Part shown: positions 11,511 through 22,820 of the stretch, one piece after another
Numbering within the stretch: position 1 is the first letter of the stretch
How the letters are laid out: each line of letters begins with the position of its first letter
Source of the DNA: Flaccisagitta enflata
Taxonomy: Eukaryota > Chaetognatha > Sagittoidea > Aphragmophora
Direction: 5' to 3'
Assembly (NCBI GenBank): GCA_965153355.1
Contig: OZ231127.1
Location: 51,894,001 to 51,958,000 of the forward strand
DNA: 64,000 bases
Notes under the pieces: generated by a model
What the model saw: only the letters and a program-made list of their open reading frames with translations
Told to the model about the DNA's origin: nothing
Database searches by the model: none
Made by a program: the position numbers and the translations under genes

Positions 11511-11787
11511 CATTTAGGTGGAACAATATATACTTCTAGTTGGGCAAGAAAGGTGTAAAATTCTAAAGTATGGCATAAGGACTTTTCAGAAAACAAGTGA
11601 CGGGGGTCACGATGTCGTTGCAGACGGGTGGGCAGGGATTCCAACCCCCATCCACATCCCAAACCACCCCTAACACTCAATAACCTAGGAGTGGTGGGTG
11701 TATTCACTAGTCAGTGAGGGTTCACAAGGCCCTCTTCGCATTTTTTTCAGTTTGGGTATAGTGAGGGATATTGTTCCACCTATCATA
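11511..11787. mobile_element. Short inverted-repeat segment flanking a HINE-like 5' end
   Basis: TAGGTGGAACAATAT at 11515-11529 is inverted at 11768-11782. The ACATTTAGG motif also occurs in the MITE at 810-1374. The sequence CTAGTCAGTGAGGG...GGGTATAGTGAGGG at 11707-11767 recurs inverted at about 47363-47440, which shows it is dispersed. Element boundaries are uncertain. Confidence 0.4.
11592..11690 (+). mobile_element. HINE-like subfamily B, 5' fragment
   Basis: AACAAGTGACGGGGGTCAC is followed by ATGTCGTTGCAGACGGGTGGGCAGGG. It matches the tails at 14461-14509, 15481-15539 and 20461-20509. GTGAC-GGGG-GTCAC can fold as a small hairpin. The 3' hairpin end is missing. Confidence 0.6.
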
Positions 11788-12675
11788 CACAAAAAGTTTC
11801 TAAAACGCTCGTTTCCCCATTTTTCCGCAACTAAAAAATATGACTCTAGCCCGACGAGAAGTATGTATTTCATACTTTTTATGCACATTTGTTTTTCCGC
11901 CTCGGGGGCGTTTCTTGTCAGAGACAATCACATTTTTAACCGGCCACTCGGTCGCTCGCTACGTTTGTTCGCTCGCACCACTCACTCCGCTCACTCGCTC
12001 CGCAGCACTCCGCTTCGCTACGCTCGCTTCTATCAACAATACATACGCAGACAATTGTTAATGTGATGGAGCATTACCGGTTTAGAAAATAATCGCAGAT
12101 GCACAAATGAAATCATAGAAGGCCCTGTTTCAAAGGTAAATTGTGGCATTTGGCGATACAATAAAATCATGAGAAGAGGCTAAACAATGAAACATATCAA
12201 TGAAAAAAAAAATGTTTACCACGAAAATTTCCTAAAATTAACATTTCTTATTGCATTTAGATTTCTTGTCAGTATTTGTTTTTTTTATGCATATGATATT
12301 CTTTAATATCAAAATTATCACTCACAAATATTAAGTTTTATGACAATGATCTTCCTCTTCAATGATCAAAAATATCCAGTCTCATCAAGACCTTCACACC
12401 GAGGTCCCGCTGTATTATTTGAATTAAACTAAAATGGATACGACAGCGTGCCCACGAAGCCAACATTTAGGGTATCAAAACGGGTCAAAATAGAACATAT
12501 ACATGAGTGAAAACAGAAAAACAAGTGAAAAAAAAGTGATCAAGATAAGACTTGCATGATATTTGAAAGCAAAATTTGCATCCATTTAGCAAGAGACTCA
12601 GATTTAGCTTAAACTACTGAAGAAGATTTACTGAAAATTTCTACTAATTTCTTTTTTTGTCACTGACAAGGGGTT
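11788..12675. other. Unassigned AT-rich DNA
   Basis: No gene seen. GC-rich CGCTCGCTACG-type direct repeats lie at 11945-12025; the rest is AT-rich and featureless. Confidence 0.5.
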
Positions 12676-12816
12676 GGTCGAAATTATAAGTTTGCATAGA
12701 AAATGAAAAAATGAAAAAACAAAGAACATAGTTCTCTTCCCAAATCGTTTTTAGAGAGAACTATGTTTTTGAAAATGCAAAATTCTTCTGGGTGTGGCTT
12801 TCTTATAATTTCGACC
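12676..12816. repeat. Double-hairpin inverted repeat
   Basis: Outer arms GGTCGAAATTATAAG / CTTATAATTTCGACC enclose an inner stem, GAACATAGTTCTCT (12724-12737) with AGAGAGAACTATGTT (12753-12767). It is probably a very small foldback-type element. Confidence 0.55.
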
Positions 12817-13107
12817 TGAGAAAATAGAAAAAAGTGTCAACAGAATTTCACTAAAAATCTTCATTTTCTTGCCATTTTCCGTGAGAATTGTTTATCAAAA
12901 GGCGATATAAAGCGTAAAATATGGAACAGACATACATATCAAGTGTATCTAGTGACAACTTGGGCAATGATGACATTTGTGGATGGATAATTAGTCCATT
13001 ATTGATGCAAAATTGGGGTGAAGCGCTTCGTTTTCCCCTGGCAGATTTCACGTCATACAAAGACAGCACAAGAAACCAAGGCTTTAACGCAGCCCGACGC
13101 ATCGTCC

Positions 13108-13255
13108 AACAAGGCCAAATACACGACAATCCAGTCGCGGACGGTTGGGCAGGAGGCCCATGCGAAAACCTCTTGCAATTCAAAAATGTTACGGACGGTC
13201 AAACCGACGGACCGACCGACACGGCAAAGTGTAGAGTCGCGTGTCCGCGACTAAA
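13108..13255 (+). mobile_element. HINE-like element, 148-bp copy with compensated ends
   Basis: It starts AACAAGGCCAAATACACG and continues to AGTCGCGGAC, then GGTTGGGCAGGAGGCC. A GACN tract follows, and the end is AGTCGCGTGTCCGCGACT plus AAA. Here the usual TGC of the 5' motif is GAC, and the 3' arm has changed to GTCCGCGACT, restoring perfect complementarity. A 113-codon frame across it is not a gene. Confidence 0.75.
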
Positions 13256-13463
13256 GATATAACACAAGCGTGCTTGTGAGAGGAAGTGACTAGATCTTTG
13301 TGAAAGAGATAATTTTAAAGAAGTGATAAACGAGAAGGAGTTGGACAAACGAACATTGGACAACTGAGTTGGGGACAAGCAAATGATGATTTGGGACAAA
13401 CACGATGAAGACCGGACATGGCGCGGCGGCCGCTGATTGAATCTCGACCGTTAACCTTTCTAC

Positions 13464-13494
<31 letters not shown>
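13464..13494. repeat. (CT)n microsatellite
   Basis: About 15 units, followed by T9CAG. This resembles a splice acceptor, but no exon can be supported. Confidence 0.9.
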
Positions 13495-13498
<4 letters not shown>

Positions 13499-13597
13499 CC
13501 ATCTTTTTTTTTCAGTTCCACCATTCGTTGATTCATTTATTCGTTCGACGACTAACGAGCGTTTATTTTGAATTATGGGGGTCAAAATACCGGCGTC

Positions 13598-13717
13598 GTT
13601 ATTTATCGTCGTCATCGTCGTTGTCGCCGTCGTCATCGTCAACATCGTCGTCATCGTCATTATCGTCGTCGTCGTCATCCTCGTCATCCTCGTATTCATC
13701 GTCATCATCATTTTGAT
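13598..13717. repeat. Imperfect (GTC/GAY)n triplet tract
   Basis: The minus strand reads as an Asp-rich frame with mixed GAC/GAT codons, starting at an ATG near 13743 and ending at a TAA near 13598. The mixed codons are a little unlike a young microsatellite, but an old triplet repeat explains it equally well. Confidence 0.7.
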
Positions 13718-13810
13718 CGTCTATAACATTCATAGTTGTGGTGGTTTTCGCAGTTGGTCTTCCTCCTTTTCTCTCACCTTATTTGTTAGCGGGTAGCGGT
13801 GAATTTGCGG

Positions 13811-14130
13811 AGTGGTGGTGGTGGTGGTGGTGGTGGTGGTGGTGGTGGTGGTGGTGGTGGTGGTGGTGGTGTGGTGGTGGTGGTGGTGGTGGTGGTGGGG
13901 TGGCAGGCATTAGGTGGTGGTGGTGGTGGTGGTGGTGGTGGTGGTGGTGGTGTGGTGGTGGTGGTGGTGGTGGTGGTGGTGGTGGTGGTGGTGGTGGTGG
14001 TGGTGGTGGTGGTGGTGGTGGTGGTGGTGGTGGTGGTGGTGGTGGTGGTGTTGGTGTTGTTGGTGGTGGTGTTGTTGGTGGTGGTGTTGGTGGTGTTGGT
14101 GGTGTTGGTGGTGTTGGTGGTGCTGGTGAT
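13811..14130. repeat. (GGT)n array with interruptions, about 320 bp
   Basis: Over 90 GGT units with single GTGG slips and a GGCAGGCATTAGG interruption at 13900. G-runs at 3-bp spacing make G-quadruplex formation likely on the plus strand. Confidence 0.97.
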
Positions 14131-14267
14131 GGAGAACCGATGTGGTGGTGGTTGATCTGCTCGCCAACGCAGGTGACCTTTCGTTTCGACTTTTTCCATC
14201 GGACAATTTTTCACATCATTCCACTCAAAAATCGCGTCATCCGGATTTTTTAATGGGCGCGCGAAAC

Positions 14268-14299
<32 letters not shown>

Positions 14300-14460
14300 T
14301 CTTTTACTTTATTTTCCTATAAAATTGAAAACGTACTCAATCAGAAATGTCCTTTTCTTTTTCAGACGCATGCCACATGTCTCAATACTCCACCCTGTCC
14401 CCGACCCCAACCACACGCAATACATTCTACCCGTCCTTTGTTTTTACAGCAAGTCAAAGC

Positions 14461-14509
14461 CCCTGCCCACCCGTCCGCAACGACAATTGTGACCCCCGCG
14501 TCGCTTGTT
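14461..14509 (-). mobile_element. HINE-like subfamily B, terminal fragment
   Basis: GCCCACCCGTCCGCAACGAC, then TTGTGACCCCCGCGTCGCTTGTT, is the reversed subfamily-B 5' end. The rest of the element is absent. Confidence 0.55.
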
Positions 14510-15306
14510 GACATTTTACTGCACAATTATGTGTAAGTAAAAACCAATCAATTACGAGACAAATCATGTCACTTTTCTATTCTATTTTCCTCATGAATAG
14601 CTTCACACCTCATATGACTAAGCCCCTTTAAATTAGCTGTGCACGAGACACCTAACCCGCTCCAGCCCGCCGGAGTAGTAGGCATCATTACGAAGCGGGT
14701 TTGCTCACCCGCCATTTAAAAATACCCCCGGAAGGTAATCCGGAAGGTGCGTTTCGATAGGTAAGTCATACCTCACTTTTACGCTTTCGCTTGATATTAA
14801 TGAATTTAGTTTAAACTGTTGTAGTGGAGTGATCCATTTGGCTGTAATGATCTTTTTTTACATAATCTAAAGTGATAGAATGATTCAATAGATCGTGGTG
14901 ATTTTCATGGGTTCAAAACACAATTAATGAATATTTTGACACAATTGGATATAGAGAGCAATATTGCTCGGTTGATGATCATGAGGTAATTACCTATACA
15001 GCAATATACATATAAGCTATTCAATGTACTTAAGTTGCTGAGCGATGCTTTCCCGCATCTTTCCGAGAGGATTTGGCGTTCGTCTTTTTAGATATACGCT
15101 TGATGGAGCACATTTCATGTCATCTGATTACTAGTTATGTGCTTGTCTTAAGTAACACGCATCCTCAGAGACTTAATTAAGTTAATAATCCGTTATAATC
15201 GAAGTCCGGTCGCGAGTTTGTCTTGCAACGGCCACTAAGCATTCGGTGCTACGTTTTGGAAACCGCAGAGGAAATTGCAGAAGCATTTTCTGCAAGAAAT
15301 GGACTT
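14510..15306. other. Unassigned intergenic DNA
   Basis: No gene seen. AACCCGCT at about 14660 and AGCGGGTT at about 14695 form a short inverted repeat. Confidence 0.5.
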
Positions 15307-15539
15307 TTTTAGTTGCGGAGACGCAACTCTATAAGAGGCTTTGTCCGTGCGTAAGTCCGTGCGTAAAGTCTGTGCGTTGGTCCATTGGTCCATATTGATT
15401 GAGTCAAAGAGTGAAAAACAAGCGTTTTAGATTCTTTTTGCGTAAGATTGTGTGTGGGGGGTGGGGGCTGGAGTTACAATGGGGGTTGGATGTCTCTGCC
15501 CACCCGTCCTCGACGATATTGTGACCCCGCATTACTTGT
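15307..15539 (-). mobile_element. HINE-like subfamily B, near-complete copy
   Basis: The hairpin AGTTGCG-GAGA-CGCAACT is followed by CTCTATAAGAGGCTTTGTCC and a degenerate GTCC/GTGC tract. The opposite end is GCCCACCCGTCC...TTGTGACCCC...ACTTGT. Relative to subfamily A (AGTCGCG/CGCGACT), both hairpin arms carry matching changes. Confidence 0.65.
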
Positions 15540-15717
15540 ATAAATGGAACATCGAGTAAAAAATCATCTTATTCGGTCACATGTCTTACTTACTATCAAT
15601 AAAGATTGAACCTTTCTCCTTTGACCGGTTCCCTTAGCTCTTCCTCTGTTCGTTTTTTTTCGCACCTCCATCTCCTATTGTTCCTCCTTCCTTTTCTCTT
15701 CCACCTTCTCACCACAG

Positions 15718-15841
15718 TGGAGGTCGAGCGGCCGGCGATCGCGGCGGCTCCGGCGGCTTCAGCGGCATCGGCTTTGGCTCCGGCGGCGGCGGTGGCGGAT
15801 ATCCCCTCATGACAACAGACGCGGCCCACTCACGGCCGATG
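15718..15841 (+). other. Candidate exon, Gly-rich frame
   Basis: A 124-bp GC-rich segment sits between a pyrimidine-rich acceptor (..CTTCCACCTTCTCACCACAG) and a donor (CCGATG/GTGAGTCGG). One frame, from 15719, is open for 41 codons. It has a Gly-rich core (GGSGGFSGIGFGSGGGG) and a non-repetitive end (YPLMTTDAAHSRPM). A second frame is also open. The core is an imperfect GGC repeat, so coding status is unproven. No homologue is recognised and no start codon is assigned. Confidence 0.3.
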
Positions 15842-15953
15842 GTGAGTCGGTGTAATGATCTCGTGTATTATCATTAACGACTTGTTGTATGCAGATAAGA
15901 TATTTCTCTCTTCTCTTTTCTCCTTCTTCTTTTCTCCCCTTCATCTTTTTCAG
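15842..15953 (+). other. Candidate 112-nt intron
   Basis: It begins GTGAGT and ends with about 50 nt of almost pure pyrimidine and TTTTTCAG. Length, donor and acceptor all look natural. It joins the Gly-rich segment to the AG-containing segment in phase 0. Confidence 0.3.
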
Positions 15954-16172
<219 letters not shown>

Positions 16173-16659
16173 GGTAAGAGCAAAAGAGTACAAAATCTTG
16201 ACATGGTCAACAGTCTACGGATGCCTTCCGTCATTGGTGTGCTTATGATGCTAAGCATTTACGTTCGAATTGAACCTTTTACATATACCAACTGTTGCAG
16301 TATTAGAAAAACAAATATTTAGTTTTCTTTGATTTGTTAATAGTGATATAATCATTTCATTTAGATCTCTTCAGGACAATATTGATGTCGTAATTGACAG
16401 AAAACCATCATACTCTTTTCTTTTTAAAAGTGTCAATGCTTTAGGATATTCAAAAGAATATTAGACAAATAAAGATCATCGACATGGTACCAAACTCTAA
16501 AATATAACCAGAAGAAAAAGGCGCCCAATACGAAGAATCAAGAATGAAAAAAAAAGAAAATGGAAATTTGATATTGAATAAATTGAAAACAAACAAGAAA
16601 AGAAAAGAGAAGGTGCTTGCGATTCAAACGACAAGAATTAGATGAAGATAGAAAGAGAG
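16173..16659. other. Unassigned AT-rich DNA
   Basis: No gene or repeat boundary is recognised. Confidence 0.5.
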
Positions 16660-16768
16660 AACGAAAGAAAAAAAGAAACCAAGAGACCAAAAGGGAAAGA
16701 AATAAAAAGAAAAAGAAAGAAAGAAAGAATGGAAGTAAGAAAGAAAGAAAGCAAGAAAGAAAGAAAGC

Positions 16769-16836
<68 letters not shown>

Positions 16837-16916
16837 CAGCAAGAAAGAAAGAAAGAAAGAGAGAACGAAAGAAAAAAAGAAACCAAGAGACCAAAAGGGA
16901 AAGAAATAAAAAGAAA

Positions 16917-17004
<88 letters not shown>

Positions 17005-17019
17005 AAAAAAGAAAGAAAG
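16660..17019. repeat. (GAAA)n array with internal duplication
   Basis: A block containing GAGAACGAAAGAAAAAAAG..CCAAGAGACCAAAAGGG occurs twice, at about 16655-16715 and 16859-16915, so the array grew partly by segmental duplication. Poly Lys/Glu/Arg frames are artefacts. Confidence 0.95.
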
Positions 17020-17025
17020 ATAGGT

Positions 17026-17533
17026 AGGTCGCCCAAGGGCAATATGTGGTCAGCGATACCCGTTGCCCTGCTTTGCATGGTTGTAAATCGGAATGGGAGG
17101 CAGGGCAGCGGCCCCGAAGGGGACGAAGTCCTGTAGAACACAGGGGACTTTCGTTTGTCTGTCCGTCCCTCGCCCCCCCCCCAGACCCTGTCAGGCCTGA
17201 AATCTGCCCTCTTAGGCCTCAAATCAGCCTTCTCAGGCCTGAAATCTGCCCTCTAAGGCCTTGAATCTAAATGGGCAGATTTCAGGGCTGAGAGGGCAGA
17301 TGTCAGGGCTGAGAAGGCAGATTCAAGGCCTGAGAGGACAGGTTTCAGGTCTGAAAGGGTAAATTTCAGGCCAGAGAGGGCAGATTCAAGGCCTTAGAGG
17401 GCAGATTTCAGGCCTGAGAAGGCAGATTTTAGGCCCAAGAGGGCAGATTTCAGGCCTGAGAAAGCCTTGGGGACGCATGCTACAAACGGACAAACGAAAG
17501 TCCCTGTGTTCCACAGGACTCATCTCTTCGCCC
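17026..17533 (+). mobile_element. G-element copy 2
   Basis: A terminus-like TAGGTCGCCCAAGGG leads to GTCAGCGATACCCGTTGCCC and GCAGCGGCCCCGAAGGGG. Inverted arms (GTCCTGTAGAACACAGGGGA..CTTTCGTTTGTC at about 17122-17166; complement at 17482-17533) enclose an 18-20-bp minisatellite of AGGCCTGAAATCTGCCCTCT type. Confidence 0.7.
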
Positions 17534-17549
17534 AAAAAAAAGGTGGATA

Positions 17550-17551
17550 AA

Positions 17552-17643
<92 letters not shown>

Positions 17644-17645
17644 AA
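17550..17645. repeat. (GAAA)n microsatellite
   Basis: About 24 pure units immediately right of G-element 2. A longer GAAA array abuts its left end, so the element may have inserted into one array. Confidence 0.97.
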
Positions 17646-17804
17646 TCTGGAGCAAAGTCGCAAAAAAGTGTCAAATTTGAAATGAAAACGTTTTCAGTTA
17701 TTATTGAAATGACAATTTGTATTTTTACATTTCAGGCTAAAAAATTCCTCGACAAAGAAGGCATGGGCCTTCGAAAATTTGGGAAAACACTGTTATTATT
17801 CCAG

Positions 17805-18075
17805 AAAGAAATAAAGAAAGAAAGAAAAAAGAAAGAAAGAGAGAAACAAAGAAAGAAATAAAGAAAGAAAGAAAGAAAGAAAGAAAGAGATAAACAAACA
17901 TTCAAACAAAAAGAGAAACAAAGAAAGAAACAGAAAAAATGAATAAAAGGGAGAAAAAGTATGAATGAATGAATAAATGAATGAATGAACAAATGAGTGC
18001 ATGAATGAATGAATGAATGAATGAATGAATGAATGAATGAATGAATGAATGAATGAATGAATGAATGGATGAATG
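17805..18075. repeat. Compound (GAAA)n-(AAAC)-(GAAT)n array
   Basis: GAAA units grade through AAAC and AAAG variants into about 25 GAAT units. Confidence 0.95.
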
Positions 18076-18907
18076 ATTTAAAGAAAGAATATGTGTATGA
18101 GCAAATGAGTGTACTTATAAATGATTGAATAAGGAAATGAATTTATGAATGAAGAATAAATGAATGAATGTATGGACGAACGACGGAATGAATGATAAGA
18201 AAAGAAGAAAGGCAGAAGTGGAGTGGTAGCGGACCAACTAAACAGAATGATACAAAAGAAGATAAGGTCAAACTCTGATAGATACCCACACACAAAAGAA
18301 TAAAAAACAGCAACAAAACGAGAAAAAAAAGGTTTCTATGTGGAGGCAGTATGACCCTTTCCATGACCAAAAGAAAAAAAAAGAAAAAGAAAAGGCGTAA
18401 ATTTGACACTATGTCTTCGATTCTTTTGTCTTCTTTTCCTTTGTTCTTTATCGTCGCGACACAGAAATTTTCTTGCGAAAAGGTTGATTGTAGTTTATTC
18501 TTACTGGCGTTTACATGAGTTTTACTCAGGTAGTATTTCGATGAGTCTGGGGCCTAGTAGAATACATTTTGCCAGGACATATTTCAGGCAAGAAATTATC
18601 ATGGAAAAACGACATGAAGATTGCGAATTACGGAACGCATATAACTTTTTATGAGCAGTTTGTTACCAACCCCATTTACGTCCGACGTTCACATCGACGC
18701 CATTTAAAATTGAGTAAACTAGCAATCCAATAACAGATAGCCAGATGAAATTTGTCAGTCCACAAGATCCGTTCTTGCGTGGTGTAACTGTACGTAGAAC
18801 CCCTCAACACAACCGATTCTCTCCGTCTCTGTCCCAATAGAAGTTAACTATGAATACCGTCCGAAAGAGAACGACGATTCCATTTTTGAAAAAAAAAGGT
18901 GTTTAAA
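18076..18907. other. Unassigned intergenic DNA
   Basis: Purine-rich to about 18400, then mixed sequence. No gene is supported; an 83-codon plus-strand frame at 18403-18654 is unrecognised. Confidence 0.5.
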
Positions 18908-19133
18908 AACAAGGCCGGATACACGGCTACCGAAGTCGCGTGCGGGTGGGCAGGGGCCATATTTGAGGTCACCAGACCATTTGGCCAGGAGCAGTGAGGT
19001 CAAAGAAATAAAATCATAAAAAAAAGTAAAGTGTGACCGACCGACCGACCGACCGACCGACCGACCGACCGACCAACCGACCGACCGACCGACCGACCAA
19101 GCGGGTTGTAGAGTCGCGTGCACGCGACTAAAA
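18908..19133 (+). mobile_element. HINE-like subfamily A, compact complete copy
   Basis: AACAAGGCCGGATACACGGC, then TACCGAAGTCGCGTGCGGGTGGGCAGG, a unique core, (GACC)n, AAGCGGGTTGTAG, and the perfect palindrome AGTCGCGTGCACGCGACT plus AAAAA. The 5' AGTCGCGTGC and the 3' GCACGCGACT are exact complements. This is the best type copy in the window. Confidence 0.78.
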
Positions 19134-19367
19134 AGAAAGAAAGGGAGGCCACGTTTGTGGCTTTCACGCGGACCATCGATCAATCGACGTCCTCTGTTTG
19201 TCTCTCTTTTTTACTCTCAGTAGGAATTTTGTCAACCCGTCGAAAAATATAGAAACAAATGATCTCTTTCCTCATTTCTCTCTTTGTCTGTCTCAGTGTG
19301 GGCTGCTCAGGTCTGTCTGTGTGTCTATTTGTCTGCCATGCCTATCACCGACTCTGTCTCTGCTGGA

Positions 19368-19402
<35 letters not shown>

Positions 19403-19488
19403 TTCACAACCTCACTGTCGATCAATTCGGTTGGTTAGTCTGTAAATTACTATTAACCTGTTCGGGTTCCACATATGCTTTGTTTGGT

Positions 19489-19545
19489 GCGCGTGTGCGT
19501 GTGCGTGTGCGTGTGCGTGTGCGTGTGCGTGTGCGTGTGCGTGTG
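19489..19545. repeat. (GTGTGC)n hexanucleotide array
   Basis: About nine units of alternating purine-pyrimidine DNA with Z-DNA potential. It directly abuts the MITE at 19563. Confidence 0.95.
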
Positions 19546-19562
19546 TTTTCTTTTGTTTACTA

Positions 19563-20167
19563 ACCATGGGCAAAAAAAAAACCGTACATGGCGGTTTTTG
19601 ATGCCTTTGACCGGCTTGGTTTCAATGAAAACATAAAAAATCGGTGACCGTTTGAAAGATCTTCGAAAGATCTTCAAATCTAGACCAAGCTGAAAGTTGT
19701 AGCTCAATTCGTTAAGAAATGGCAACTGTTTGAAGTAAGCATCCCCATAATCTGTCAATTAAAGGGATTCAGTTCTTTTAGTTCTGTCTTTAAAAGCATG
19801 AAAAACATATTTGACAAAAGGAAACTAAGAAAAATTTAAGAGAAAAAGAAAATATAACTTATTATCTACAAAATGGCGCCAAGCAGACCTTTTCAAGTCA
19901 ATCCGTTTAGAAATGGTAATCAACCAAAGATATTTAGTCCATAAATACAAGTTAGTAAAAAATGTCATATCTGGCAGATTTCAATTTGATACTTTTTTTT
20001 CAAATTGACATATCTTCTAGAGTTTTCAAGTTAGAATTTCGTTCAACGACTCATATCAAAGATTTTTTGAAGCTCTTTAAAATGGTCACAGATTTTATGT
20101 ACTTTCTCAAAAGCAGCGTCAAGTTATTGTAGAAATAAGCAACGTACGGTTTTTTTTTGCTCATGGT
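19563..20167. mobile_element. TA-flanked MITE, ACCATGG type
   Basis: Ends ACCATGGGCAAAAAAAAAAC and (reverse complement) ACCATGAGCAAAAAAAAACC, with TA outside both. It is about 605 bp. Subterminal modules (19620-19715 and 20012-20098, in opposite orientation) match those of the MITEs at 38551 and 43344. Confidence 0.72.
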
Positions 20168-20282
20168 TATTAAGCACTGATACTCTCGTTCTTCATCGTC
20201 CCAGCGCAAAGGTGGTTTCTTACTGAATCGACTCAGAAAATAGAGGTTCGGGTCACATCGATCTAAAGACAAGTGCCATATT

Positions 20283-20509
20283 CAGTCACGGGCACGCAGC
20301 TCTGTAAGAGGCTTTGTACGTCCGTCCGTCCGTCGGTCCGTCGGTCCGTCCATGAGCACGAGTCGGAAAGTGGGAAAACAAGCGTTTTAGAGGCTTTTTG
20401 TGTATGTGTGTGTGCTGGAAGCGGGGTTGGGTGGGGTGTTGGGAGTGGATGGGTGTTGGCTGCCCCTGCCCACCCGTTCGCAACGACATTGTGACCCGCG
20501 TCACTTGTT
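20283..20509 (-). mobile_element. HINE-like subfamily B copy with decayed hairpin
   Basis: CAGTCACGGGCACGCAGCTC is a mismatched hairpin remnant. CTGTAAGAGGCTTTG, a GTCC tract, a unique core with GTGTGTGT, and the tail GCCCACCCGTTCGCAACGAC..TTGTGACCCGCGTCACTTGTT follow. Confidence 0.6.
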
Positions 20510-20646
20510 ATCTTACTGCTTTCATTTTTTGTCCACACTCTATCCATGTACATGCCATGAAAAAACATTCATGATATTGTGACGAATGACATCAATAAAT
20601 AAAAATATAACACGTGCACGCGCACGCAAGGCCGCAAATTTCTATT

Positions 20647-20666
20647 CATTCGCACGCACGCACACA

Positions 20667-20701
<35 letters not shown>

Positions 20702-20718
20702 GTGCACGCACGCGCGCA
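20647..20718. repeat. (CGCA)n tetranucleotide array
   Basis: About 17 units of alternating purine-pyrimidine DNA, so Z-DNA-prone. Confidence 0.95.
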
Positions 20719-20884
20719 CATCTACACATGCAAGTGCAGAGATTTTGCTTGCGTCGTCTTTTAAAACGTAAAAGAGAGAGAGAGCTTTCTGTTAATTTTT
20801 TGACAAAACAAAAAAAGAAGCCGTTCCACCGTGTGACTGATTACCCCATCAAACCCAACCCCAGGGATGCATTAGAAAATTCCA

Positions 20885-21305
20885 TCACTGCCGCCGCCGC
20901 CGTCGCCGCCGACGCCGGTGACATTGGTACAGTCGCCGCTTAAAAAAATCCGCAGCCGCTGTTGCTGCTGCCATATCGCTGCTGCTGCCCCGCCGAAAAT
21001 ATAAAGAAAAAAAAAAAAAATGCTGCAGGTGTTTCTTTATTCCGAGGCAGATGACACAAGGACGGTTTCATATAAGCCAGATTTGCGAAAGAGTGGCGGG
21101 GGACATGATCACCGCCGCCGCTGCAACCACCACTATCACCGTTATCGGCGTATCGTCCGGCCTCCGGCGACAGCGGCAGCAGCAGCAGCAGCAATTGGTT
21201 ACTGCGTAAGTGGCAATAGCAGCAGTAGCAGCCTCAGCGGGCGGTAGCGGCGCCGGCATTGGCGCGGGAGTACTGCGGCGTCCCGGCGCCAACCGCCCAA
21301 CGGAT
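20885..21305. repeat. GC-rich imperfect triplet island (GCC/GCA/GGC)
   Basis: Mixed GCC, GCT, GCA and GGC triplets stand out from AT-rich surroundings. Several frames are open, including one ending in a Gly/Ala-rich stretch then LRRPGANRPTDH and a stop near 21308, and a GTAAGT donor-like site occurs at about 21205. Either eroded triplet repeats or an exon-derived island; neither is proven. Confidence 0.5.
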
Positions 21306-21845
21306 CATTAATGAATCACGGCCGACTTAGAATTTAGAAATATTCTCGATAATTCTCTTCTTTTTATCTCAAAATTTCTTTTTTTCTTGTCTTTTTTTCC
21401 TATCTCAATTCTCTCTGTCTCTCTCTGTCTCTCTCTCATGCTCGAGGCGCGCTGGATCCAAAATCTATACTTGTCTTTGCTTCTCACTTTCTCTTTTATA
21501 CATATTATTTTCTGGATCTGTCTGTCTTTCTCTTTTATACATATTATTTTCTGGATCTGTCTGTCAGTCTGTCAGTTTGTATGTCTGTCGGCCTGTCTGT
21601 CTGACTGCCTGCCTGTTTGTTCATCCCTTTGTCTGTTTATCGGTCGCCTTTGAATCTGTCTGTTTTTAGTCTGCTTGATTGTCACACCAATCAGCTGCAT
21701 CGATTGTTGCATTCAGTGTGTTTATCCTTATCCTCCTCCATTAAACTTGTGCACCGGCTAATGAGTCCGTCTGTTTGTCTATTGCTCCATTTTCTAGCCA
21801 GGCCAGTCCCACACTCACTGTCTCTCTGTCTTTTTGTCTTTTTGT
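21306..21845. other. Unassigned, CT/GTCT-rich DNA
   Basis: Degenerate CTGT/GTCT repeats. TCTTTTATACATATTATTTTCTGGATCTGTCTGTC is tandemly duplicated at about 21490-21565. No gene. Confidence 0.6.
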
Positions 21846-21846
21846 G

Positions 21847-21893
<47 letters not shown>
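21846..21893. repeat. (CT)n microsatellite
   Basis: About 23 units. Confidence 0.97.
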
Positions 21894-21895
<2 letters not shown>

Positions 21896-22079
21896 CGGCG
21901 TTATGTGCCGATTTTGGAATTACCTACATTTCGAATTCGAATTTCGAAACATTTGGAAAGAAAGAAAAATCTGAAATCCTTGATGGTTTTCAACGCAAGA
22001 AAGAAAAGATGGAGAAAGCGTAAAGAAAAGAGGATGAAGGAGGAGAAGCGAAATGAAAAGCAGTAATAGAAGAAGAGGC

Positions 22080-22598
22080 AGGAGAAGAAGATGACGAAGA
22101 AGAAGACGAAGAAGAAGAAGAAGAAGAAGAAGAAGAAGAAAAAGAAAAAGAAAAAGAAAAGGAAAAGGAAAAGGAAAAAGAAAAAGAAAAAGAAAAAGAA
22201 AAAGAAAAAGGAAAAGGAAGAGGAAGAGGAAGAGGAAGAGGGAGAGAAAGAGGAAGAAGAAGAAGAAGAAGAAGAAGAAGAAGAAGAAGAAGAAGAAGGA
22301 GAAGAAGAAGAAATAGAAGAAAAGAAAAAGAAAAAGAAAAAGAAAAAGAGAGAGACGAAGGAGAGGGAGGAAGGAGAGGAAGAAGAAGAAGGAGAGGGAG
22401 GAAGGAGGAAGGAGAAGAAGAAGGAGAAGAGGGAAGAAGAAGAAGAAGAAGAAGAAGAAGAAGAAGAAGAAGAAGAAGAAGAAGAAGAAGAAGAAGAAGA
22501 AGAAGAAGAAGAAGAAGAAGAAGAAGAAGAAGAAGAAGAAGAAGAAGATGATGATGAAGAAGAGGAAGAAGAAGAAGAAAAAGAAAAAGGAAAAGAAA

Positions 22599-22636
<38 letters not shown>

Positions 22637-22820
22637 AGAAAACGAAAAAGAAAAAGAAAAAGAAAAAGAAAAAGAAAAAGAAAAAGAAAAAGAAGAAAAA
22701 AGAAAAAGAAGAAAAAAAAAAGAAAAAAAAGGAAAGGAAAAAGCAGAAGAAAGAGAAGGGATAAAGAAAGAAAGAAGACGGGGAAAAAGAAAAAGAAGAA
22801 AGAGTGAAGAAGAAGAAAAA
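22080..22820. repeat. 740-bp polypurine tract (GAA / GAAAAA / GAAAAC)
   Basis: Nearly all purine on the plus strand, with a pure (GAA)38 core at 22434-22547 and GAAAAC/GAAAAA hexamers to its right. Such tracts can form triplex (H-DNA). Poly Lys/Glu frames of over 200 codons are artefacts. A frame running out to VELDVSEERLGRLGDGLGMS (about 22820-22880) is noted only as a curiosity. Confidence 0.96.

Noticed and set aside
12921-13262. 113-codon plus-strand frame
   Set aside because: Its second half is the HINE-like element at 13108-13255; no protein features in the first half.
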